Shown: positions 1 to 5,267 of the stretch, in pieces
How positions within the stretch are numbered: position 1 is the stretch's first letter
How the letters are laid out: each line of letters starts with the position of its first letter
DNA from: DASTCC01 sp035711465
Lineage (GTDB): Bacteria; Acidobacteriota; Vicinamibacteria; Vicinamibacterales; SCN-69-37
Length of the DNA: 13,191 bases
Direction: 5' to 3'
NCBI GenBank assembly: GCA_035711465.1
Contig: DASTCC010000115.1
Span: 1-13,191, forward strand
The notes under the pieces: generated by a model
Databases searched by the model: none
What the model was told of the DNA's origin: nothing
Seen by the model: the letters and a program-made list of their open reading frames with translations, nothing else
Made by a program: the position numbers and the translations under genes

Positions 1-262
1 CGCGCACGACGGTCAGAAGCAGTTCGCGGAGGCAGCCGCCGAATATCAGCGGGCACTCGAAGCGTCACCAGGTGCGCAGACAGCGGAGATCGCCCTGGCG
101 ACCGCGCTGGCGCGCGGCGGACATCGGGCCGAGGCCGCCGCACTCGCGGAAGCCTCGCTGACGCGGACCGACGCGTCGTTCGATCCGTGGCTGGCGTATG
201 GACAGGGCGATCTCCGGAAGTGGCCGGCGATCATCGCCGCCGTCAGAAAGGCGGCGCAATGA
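1..262 (+). CDS. TPR-like protein, 3' end only
   Basis: This is the last 86 codons of a gene that begins before the window; codons start at base 2 and end in TGA. The visible part is alanine-rich helical repeat sequence of the TPR type (AEYQRALEASP, then a second helix pair). It ends in a DPWLAYGQGDLRKWPAII segment that closely matches the end of the TPR protein at 1173-2264 (YGYGDLRRWPAIV), so the two are paralogues. The stop overlaps the ATG of the following VWFA gene by 4 nt (ATGA), which suggests translational coupling in one operon. By analogy with the complete copy it is probably exported. Its substrate or partner is not evident. The partner may be the adjacent VWFA protein; that is inference from gene order. 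Confidence 0.8.
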   Translation, partial: AHDGQKQFAEAAAEYQRALEASPGAQTAEIALATALARGGHRAEAAALAEASLTRTDASFDPWLAYGQGDLRKWPAIIAAVRKAAQ

Positions 263-1176
263 CGCGCCGTCACCGTCGCATCGCGTTCGCGGCCGCCGCG
301 GCGGCAATCGCGCTGTCCGTATCGATGGCCGCGCAGGGCAAGCCAACCTTCCGAGCCGGCACCTCCGCGATCCTCGTCGACGTCTCGGTCAACGAGGGCA
401 GACGCGCGGTGCTGAACCTCACCGCCGACGACTTCGAGCTGCGCGACAACGGCGTGCCTCAGAAGATCTCGAGCATCGCGCTGCAGCAGCTCCCGTTCGA
501 TCTCACGCTCGTCGTCGACACCAGCGCGAGTCTCACCGAAAAGGTGCTGGCGCAGTTCCGCGCCGACATCTCGCGCATCGCCGGCATGCTCGGCAAGGAC
601 GACCGCTTTCGTCTGGTGACGTTCGCGACGCGGACGACCGACGCGTTCGGCTGGCGGCCGGGTGCCGCCGAGCCGCCGGTCGCGCGCCTCGCCCCGGGCG
701 GCGCCACCGCGTTCTACCACGCGCTCGCGGCCGCGCTGCTGCAGCGTCCCGATCCCGGCCGGCGCCAGCTCATCGTCGCGATGAGCGACGGCTACGACAA
801 CGTCAGCCTCGTCGACGCACCCGACCTGCGGGATCTCGCGCGTGCCGCCGACGGCGTGCTGCACATCGTGCTGCGCCAGGAGGCGGTGTTCCGCACGTCG
901 TGGGGATGGGTGCCGTATCAGGGCCCGGGCAACGTCGACGCGCTGAAGGACGCGGCCGAGTCCACCGGCGGCCGATTGCGGACCACGACTGCCACCGGAT
1001 CGCTCACCGAGGCGTTCAAGACCGCGCTCGACGAGTTCCGCACCAGCTATCTCATCTGGTTCACGCCCGAAGGCGTCGCGCCGACGGGCTGGCATACGTT
1101 GAACGTGCGCGTGAAGCGCGGCAGCCCGACCATTCGCGCGCGGAGCGGTTACGACGCGGGTGGAGGCGCGCGATGA
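259..1176 (+). CDS. Secreted VWFA-related protein (acidobacterial type), copy 1
   Basis: A 305-aa exported von Willebrand factor A domain protein. Residues 1-26 form a signal peptide: RRHRR, then an alanine-rich hydrophobic stretch, then AAQ. A short beta domain follows with the hallmark 'LTADDFELRDNGVPQKI' (about 53-70). The VWFA fold then starts at about residue 80. Its metal-binding MIDAS motif looks complete: DTSAS (D87, S89, S91), T150 in GGATAF, and D177 in MSDG. The C-terminus carries the family-typical FRTSYLIWF and 'RARSGY' ending. Such domains usually bind protein ligands through a divalent metal; the ligand here is unknown. I chose the ATG that overlaps the upstream stop, because the signal peptide begins there and AAAGG lies 7 nt upstream. 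The frame stays open further upstream, but that stretch overlaps the TPR gene and encodes no leader. Confidence 0.9.
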   Translation: MTRRHRRIAFAAAAAAIALSVSMAAQGKPTFRAGTSAILVDVSVNEGRRAVLNLTADDFELRDNGVPQKISSIALQQLPFDLTLVVDTSASLTEKVLAQFRADISRIAGMLGKDDRFRLVTFATRTTDAFGWRPGAAEPPVARLAPGGATAFYHALAAALLQRPDPGRRQLIVAMSDGYDNVSLVDAPDLRDLARAADGVLHIVLRQEAVFRTSWGWVPYQGPGNVDALKDAAESTGGRLRTTTATGSLTEAFKTALDEFRTSYLIWFTPEGVAPTGWHTLNVRVKRGSPTIRARSGYDAGGGAR

Positions 1177-2264
1177 CGCCGCCGTTCATCGTCGTGCGGC
1201 GCCATGCCACGGCGATCGTCGTCATCGCGATCGCGTTGATGCAGACGGGCGCGTCGGGTCAGTCGATGACGGTGTCGCTCGCCGACGCGCTCAATTACTA
1301 CGAAGCCGGCGAGCACCGCATGGTCGAACGCGCGCTCGCCGGCGCCGGCGGCGGTGATCCGAAGAAGATCGTCGCGCTGCTCCAGAAGGACGGCGCGGCG
1401 TGGATCGTGGCCGACGGGCCGGATCGTGCGGCGCGCCGGCGCCTGGTCGTGGCGACGTTCGCGCTCGAGGCCGGCTACGCGGGACTCGACACGCAGTGGA
1501 CGGTCGGCAAGGAAATCCTCGAGTGGGCGTGCGAGACGTTCCGCAAGGCCGGACCGCCGTCCGAGGCGGAGCGGCAGTGGCAGCTCGCCGCGCTGGCGCT
1601 GTTCGAAGGCAGCTTCGAGCCGCGCCGGGGACCGAATCAGCCGGAGGCGTCCGACCTGCTGAAGCACGTCACTCACATCCGCGGACGGTTTCCGAACGAG
1701 CCAAGGCTCGAGCTGGTCCCGGCGCTGCTCGACGAGTGGGAGTTCTGGGCGAACAGGCACAAGACCGTTGGCGTCGGCGAATTCCGCCAGCAGGTCACGG
1801 ACAACAGCATCGCCGCGCTCGCGATCCCTGCGATCGAGAAGGCGGCCGCGAACGCCGCGATCCGCCCGGAAGCGCAGCTTCGTCTCGGCTACCTGCAGTA
1901 TGCGCATGGCGACCTCGATGCGGCGCTGAAGAGCCTCGCCGAAGCGGCGGAGGGCGACGACGATCCGACGCGCGTGTATCTCGCGCATCTCTTCACCGGC
2001 TGGGTGCACGAGCAGGCGGGCCGGATGCCGGAAGCACTGGCGTCGTTCGGACGCGCGCTCGAAGCGGTCAGGGGCCTCTCGGCAGCGCTCGCGCTCGGCG
2101 TCCGCCTCTACGCCGTCGATCGACGCGACGAGGCCGACGCGATCGTGCAGGACACGCTCGCCGCCGCGGTCACCGATCCCTACAAGCTGTATGGCTACGG
2201 CGATCTGCGCCGCTGGCCCGCGATCGTCGCCGGGCTCCGGCGATCGTTCGAGGTGCAGCGATGA
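1173..2264 (+). CDS. Exported TPR-repeat protein
   Basis: A 363-aa protein. Its N-terminus (about residues 1-30) is a signal peptide or membrane anchor with a hydrophobic core ATAIVVIAIALM, ending near GASGQ. The rest is helical. The clearest TPR-like units lie at about 231-262 (LGYLQYAHGDLDAALKSLAE) and 269-298 (GWVHEQAGRMPEALASFGRA). The protein ends in the YGYGDLRRWPAI motif shared with the partial protein at the window start. TPR repeats are protein-interaction scaffolds, and no enzymatic motif is visible. GGAGG lies 6 nt before the ATG, and the start and stop codons overlap the two VWFA genes by 4 nt each. It probably acts in the periplasm or on the cell surface with those VWFA proteins. 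Longer open frames through this interval have implausible, arginine-rich translations. Confidence 0.85.
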   Translation: MTPPFIVVRRHATAIVVIAIALMQTGASGQSMTVSLADALNYYEAGEHRMVERALAGAGGGDPKKIVALLQKDGAAWIVADGPDRAARRRLVVATFALEAGYAGLDTQWTVGKEILEWACETFRKAGPPSEAERQWQLAALALFEGSFEPRRGPNQPEASDLLKHVTHIRGRFPNEPRLELVPALLDEWEFWANRHKTVGVGEFRQQVTDNSIAALAIPAIEKAAANAAIRPEAQLRLGYLQYAHGDLDAALKSLAEAAEGDDDPTRVYLAHLFTGWVHEQAGRMPEALASFGRALEAVRGLSAALALGVRLYAVDRRDEADAIVQDTLAAAVTDPYKLYGYGDLRRWPAIVAGLRRSFEVQR

Positions 2265-3199
2265 TCGCGCGCCCCTCCCGCGCGTTCGTCATCGCCGCGG
2301 CGCTCGTCGCCGCCACCAGCGCCCTTGTCGCGCAGCAGCGGCAGCGCTTCCGCGCCGCGGACAACATCGTCACCGTCGAGGTGATGGTCCGCGACGGCAA
2401 CACGCTGGCGACAGGCCTGACGCCAGAGGACTTCGAGCTGACCGACAACGGCGTCCGGCAGACGGTCGAGCTGCTCGACGTCGAGTCGCTGCCGATCGAT
2501 CTCACGCTGATCGTCGACACCAGCGGCAGCGTCGAGCCGATGGTCAACGAGCTGCGGTTGTACGTCCGCCAGTCCGCGGAGGTGCTGCGCATCGACGATC
2601 GCATCCGCATCGTCACGTTCTCGGGCCAGGTCGTCGATGCGCTGCCGCTGCAGACGCCGCCGATGGAAGTGCCGGTGGAGAAGCTCGTCGCTGACGGCGG
2701 CACTTCGATCTACGACGCGATCATGTCGGCGCTGATGCGCACGCGGCTGAGCGATCGGCGCCAGATTCTCGTCTGTTTCACCGACGGCATCGAGACTGCG
2801 AGCGCGATGAGCGCCGACGCGCTGCTCGAGGTCGCGAAACGATCGGACAGCGTCCTTTATGTCTTCCTGGTGAAGCAGGTGATGGGCTTTCCGCTCGGCA
2901 TCAACTACGACGACTCGCGCGGCTACTGGCTGCCGCGCCTGGAGTGGAACGGCCCGGCGAGCGTCGATCCGCTCAGCCGCATCGCGAGCGCGACCGGCGG
3001 ATCGTCGACAGAGGTCGCGGTCCGGCCGCAGCTGCCGGGCATTCTGCGCGCGACGCTCGAAGACTTCCGCACGAGCTACGTGATCCGCTATCGGCCGACC
3101 GGCGTCGAGCCGTCCGGGTGGCACGAGATCACGGTCCGCGTCCCGAAGGTGCGCCAGTCGAGGGTGTACGCGCGATCGGGGTATTTCTGGGGGAAGTGA
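2261..3199 (+). CDS. Secreted VWFA-related protein (acidobacterial type), copy 2
   Basis: A 312-aa paralogue of the protein at 259-1176. It has a signal peptide at residues 1-25 (hydrophobic core FVIAAALVAA, then ALVAQ). The family segment 'LTPEDFELTDNGVRQTV' follows at about 53-69. The VWFA domain has a complete MIDAS: DTSGS (D86, S88, S90), T148 in GGTSIY, and D175 in FTDG. It ends in LEDFRTSYVIRY and 'YARSGYFW', matching copy 1. A loop at about 208-232, containing GINYDDSRGYW, is longer than in copy 1. GAGGTG lies just upstream of the ATG, which overlaps the preceding stop by 4 nt. It is the last gene of the chain; the heptad array begins one base after its stop. The ligand is unknown. Confidence 0.9.
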   Translation: MIARPSRAFVIAAALVAATSALVAQQRQRFRAADNIVTVEVMVRDGNTLATGLTPEDFELTDNGVRQTVELLDVESLPIDLTLIVDTSGSVEPMVNELRLYVRQSAEVLRIDDRIRIVTFSGQVVDALPLQTPPMEVPVEKLVADGGTSIYDAIMSALMRTRLSDRRQILVCFTDGIETASAMSADALLEVAKRSDSVLYVFLVKQVMGFPLGINYDDSRGYWLPRLEWNGPASVDPLSRIASATGGSSTEVAVRPQLPGILRATLEDFRTSYVIRYRPTGVEPSGWHEITVRVPKVRQSRVYARSGYFWGK

Positions 3200-3200
3200 A

Positions 3201-3362
3201 GGTGCTGGGTGCTGGGTGCTGGGTGCTGGGTGCTGGGTGCTAAGTGCGGGGTGCAAGGCTTGACCGGCACCGCGCACGCAGCACGTAGCACTTGGCACCC
3301 AGCACCCAGCACCTAGCACCTAGCACCTAGCACCCAGCACCCAGCACCCAGCACCCAGCACC
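3201..3362. repeat. Inverted heptad array, GGTGCTG-type
   Basis: The gap between two convergent genes is filled by period-7 repeats in opposite orientations. The left arm has five exact GGTGCTG units (3201-3235), then GGTGCTA, AGTGCGG and GGTGCAA to 3256. The right arm, read on the minus strand, runs from 3362 inward: four GGTGCTG, three GGTGCTA, two GGTGCTG, then degenerate units down to about 3272. The outer four units of each arm can pair perfectly over 28 bp, so a transcript from either side could form a very long hairpin. Units are exact next to the genes and decay toward the centre. A role as a bidirectional terminator or 3'-end protector is inference. Confidence 0.9.
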
Positions 3363-3369
3363 GATCCCG

Positions 3370-4269
3370 TCATCTGCGTTTCCTCATCTCCATCTCTTCC
3401 ACCGTCTTCGGCCAATCCTCTCGCAACAGCCGCGACAAGCTCCGATCGGCCAGCAGACGACCGCCGGTCTGACATGTCGGACAGTAGTTCGCCTCGTTCG
3501 CTTCGTATCGGATTCGCTGGATGGCGGTCCCGCACACCGGACAGGGCCTGCCGAATCGTCCGTGCGCCGCCATGCCTTCGCGGAACGCGGTGACCTTCGA
3601 CGGGAACGCGTCACCCGTTTCCGCGATCAGACGATCGCGCCAGTCGATCAGCACGCGGCGCGTCGCGTCGTAGACCGTCTTCGTCTGTTCGGCGCCGAGG
3701 CGGCTGGTCAGTTGCAGCGGTGACAGCTTCGCCGCGTGCAGGATCTCGTCCGAGTAGGCGTTGCCGATGCCGGCGAACAGATGCGGGTCGGTCAACGCGC
3801 GCTTGAGCGTGTGGTTCTCGCTATGGAGCTGCAGGTCGAAGGCCGCCAGGTCGATGTCGAGCGGCTCGAGGCCACCGGGATCGTGTTCGGCCAAAGCGGC
3901 TTCGCCCTGGACAACATAGAGCGACGCGCGCCGCTTCGATCCGGCTTCGGTGAGCAGCACAGTGCCGTGATCGAAGTCGAAGGCCGCCAGCCCGAGGCGG
4001 CCGGGAATCTTCTCGCCGGCCGGCTTCCATTGAAAGCGTCCGGCGATCATCAGGTGAATCACGAAGAACAGATCGCCCGAAAACGCCCACACGATGCGTT
4101 TGCCAAGACGACGCAGGGCGACGATCTCGCGTCCGACGGCCTCGTCCGGGCGTGGCGAGACCGATCGGACGAGGAACGGGCTGGCGAGGCGGATGCGCCT
4201 GAGCGTGTGGCCCTGGATGCGCGCGCCCAGCGCGTGGCGATACAGCTCGACGTCAGGAAGCTCAGGCAC
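3370..4269 (-). CDS. mutM: Formamidopyrimidine-DNA glycosylase family protein
   Basis: A 299-aa base-excision repair glycosylase/AP lyase of the Fpg/Nei family, acting on oxidised bases in DNA. Seen: the MPELPDVE N-terminus with catalytic P2 and E3; K57 in RRLGKR, matching the conserved phosphate-contacting lysine; the helix-two-turn-helix motif GIGNAYSDEIL (about 167-177); and a C-terminal zinc finger C243-x2-C246 and C263-x2-C266 followed by Q267. Oddities: the usual HLGMTGRL reads HLMIAGRF, and the usual RRFG segment appears as RRAS (113-116), so two residues that fill the flipped-base gap look replaced. About 32 residues also extend past the zinc finger. The GTG start is supported by GGAAGGAGG (minus strand, 4278-4286), 8 nt upstream. 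The PE-L start favours Fpg over Nei. Confidence 0.9.
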   Translation of the reverse strand: MPELPDVELYRHALGARIQGHTLRRIRLASPFLVRSVSPRPDEAVGREIVALRRLGKRIVWAFSGDLFFVIHLMIAGRFQWKPAGEKIPGRLGLAAFDFDHGTVLLTEAGSKRRASLYVVQGEAALAEHDPGGLEPLDIDLAAFDLQLHSENHTLKRALTDPHLFAGIGNAYSDEILHAAKLSPLQLTSRLGAEQTKTVYDATRRVLIDWRDRLIAETGDAFPSKVTAFREGMAAHGRFGRPCPVCGTAIQRIRYEANEANYCPTCQTGGRLLADRSLSRLLREDWPKTVEEMEMRKRR

Positions 4270-4277
4270 GGCGGGCG

Positions 4278-4286
4278 CCTCCTTCC
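4278..4286 (-). promoter_or_regulatory. Strong Shine-Dalgarno deciding the mutM GTG start
   Basis: The minus strand reads GGAAGGAGG here, with 8 nt to the GTG at 4269-4267. This is the best ribosome-binding site in the window and fixes the GTG, which also gives the invariant P-E start of the glycosylase after removal of Met1. Confidence 0.75.
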
Positions 4287-4352
4287 GCGAGTACGCTGGC
4301 CGCCCTCGAGGAGTTGTAGAGTCGGATCATCCCCCGGCAAAAGGAGCCACCC

Positions 4353-4820
4353 ATGGACGTCCAGATTACCGAACGCCCGGCGTTGCGCGTTGCCGCCCTT
4401 CGCCACACCGGTCCGTACGCCCAGATCGGCGCCGCGTTCGGCCGGCTCGGCGGCATCCTCGACAACGTCGACGTCGTCGCCGAAGACGCGGGTCCGATGA
4501 TCGCGATCTACCACGACGATCCCGAGGCCGTATCTCCCGACCAGCTCCGTTCGCTGGCAGGCGTCGTCGTAAAGGAGGGCATGAAGCTGCCAGACGGGCT
4601 CGAGGAAGAGCGCGTGCCGAGCGGCAAGTACGCGATGACCACCCACATCGGACCGTACGAAGAATTGCCCGAGACCTGGCGCCGTTTCCGGAAGGAGTGG
4701 CTGCCGGCCAGCGGCCATCGCATGGGATCCGGTCCGAGCTACGAGCTCTACGTGAACGATCCGCGGACGACGGGAAAGGCGCTGCTCGAGACCGAGATTT
4801 ACATGCCGATCGTCAAGTAA
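4353..4820 (+). CDS. GyrI-like small-molecule-binding protein
   Basis: A 155-aa stand-alone effector-binding domain of the AraC/GyrI (SbmC) type. It shows the family layout of two similar halves: RVAALRHTGPYAQIGAAFGRL (about 12-32) and 'YAMTTHIGPYEELPETWRRF' (about 93-112), each with the H-x-GPY signature, and a final ETEIYMPI strand (about 146-153). These proteins bind hydrophobic small molecules or, in E. coli GyrI, gyrase. With no DNA-binding domain attached, it is probably a binding or detoxifying protein and not a transcription factor; the ligand is unknown. AAGGAG sits 6 nt before the ATG. It is transcribed divergently from mutM across an 83-bp gap, and the PadR-ADOP pair follows 78 bp downstream with its own operator. 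Confidence 0.85.
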   Translation: MDVQITERPALRVAALRHTGPYAQIGAAFGRLGGILDNVDVVAEDAGPMIAIYHDDPEAVSPDQLRSLAGVVVKEGMKLPDGLEEERVPSGKYAMTTHIGPYEELPETWRRFRKEWLPASGHRMGSGPSYELYVNDPRTTGKALLETEIYMPIVK

Positions 4821-4868
4821 CCCGCGGCGGTCGGGACGGCCAGGGTTGACCAAACCTCCGGCCAACAA

Positions 4869-4900
4869 ATACCGTCAAACGGTATAACGACGACCGGTAT
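4869..4900 (+). promoter_or_regulatory. PadR operator and -10 region
   Basis: A perfect inverted repeat, ATACCGT-CAA-ACGGTAT, occupies 4869-4885. A further half-site-like ACCGGTAT lies at 4893-4900 and runs into the ATG of padR at 4899. A good -10 hexamer, TATAAC (4883-4888), overlaps the right arm, so a repressor bound here would block transcription. TTGACC at 4846-4851 could be a -35 only for a weaker -10 (AATACC, 4868-4873). PadR family members commonly autoregulate through such repeats. That this is the site of the adjacent PadR is inference from position and symmetry. Confidence 0.7.
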
Positions 4901-5267
4901 GAGTGATCAGGCCGCGCGGCTGCTGCCGCTCTCGCCGCAGACGTTTCAGATCCTGCTTTCGCTCGCCGACGGCCCGCGCCACGGCTACGAGATCATCCAG
5001 GACGTCCGCGCGCGGACCAACGACGAAGTCCGTCTCACCGCCAGCACGCTCTACGACGCGCTGGCGCGGCTGCTCGACGACGAGGTCATCGACGAGCTCG
5101 ACCGGCCGCCGGCCGGCCAGCCCGCCGACGGCCGACGCCGCTACTACCGGCTGACGCCGCTCGGCCGATCCGCGGCCGCGCTCGAGGCGCGTCGTCTCGA
5201 GCGGCTGATCGAGATGGCGCGGGACAAGCGACTGCTGCCGGCAGCGCGTTCGCGCGGCCGGCGATGA
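4899..5267 (+). CDS. PadR-family transcriptional regulator (acidobacterial type)
   Basis: A 122-aa winged-helix repressor. The PadR core spans about residues 10-85: LPLSPQTFQILLSLADGPRHGYEI, the recognition helix LTASTLYDALARLL, and the wing ending in GRRRYYRLTPLG. A short C-terminal dimerisation helix follows (about 90-113), so this is the small PadR class. A basic tail ends it. No Shine-Dalgarno precedes the ATG. A TATAAC hexamer 10 nt upstream would start transcription almost at the ATG, so the mRNA may be leaderless. The stop overlaps the start of the permease gene by 4 nt, the usual arrangement for PadR with duplicated orphan permeases in acidobacteria. It most likely represses itself and the permease. 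Confidence 0.92.
   Translation: MSDQAARLLPLSPQTFQILLSLADGPRHGYEIIQDVRARTNDEVRLTASTLYDALARLLDDEVIDELDRPPAGQPADGRRRYYRLTPLGRSAAALEARRLERLIEMARDKRLLPAARSRGRR

Noticed and set aside
198..2264. A 688-codon open frame on the + strand that runs through VWFA copy 1 and into the TPR gene
   Set aside because: Its first half is arginine-rich out-of-frame sequence typical of high-GC DNA. Only the part from 1173 has a signal peptide and TPR-like sequence, so the gene is shorter.
3201..3362. CRISPR-like array
   Set aside because: The 7-bp units are contiguous with no spacers, and the two arms are inverted relative to each other. No cas genes are nearby.
4819..4847. AACCC...GGGTT inverted repeat after the GyrI-like gene as a terminator
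   Set aside because: The stem is only 5 bp with a 19-nt loop, and no T run follows.
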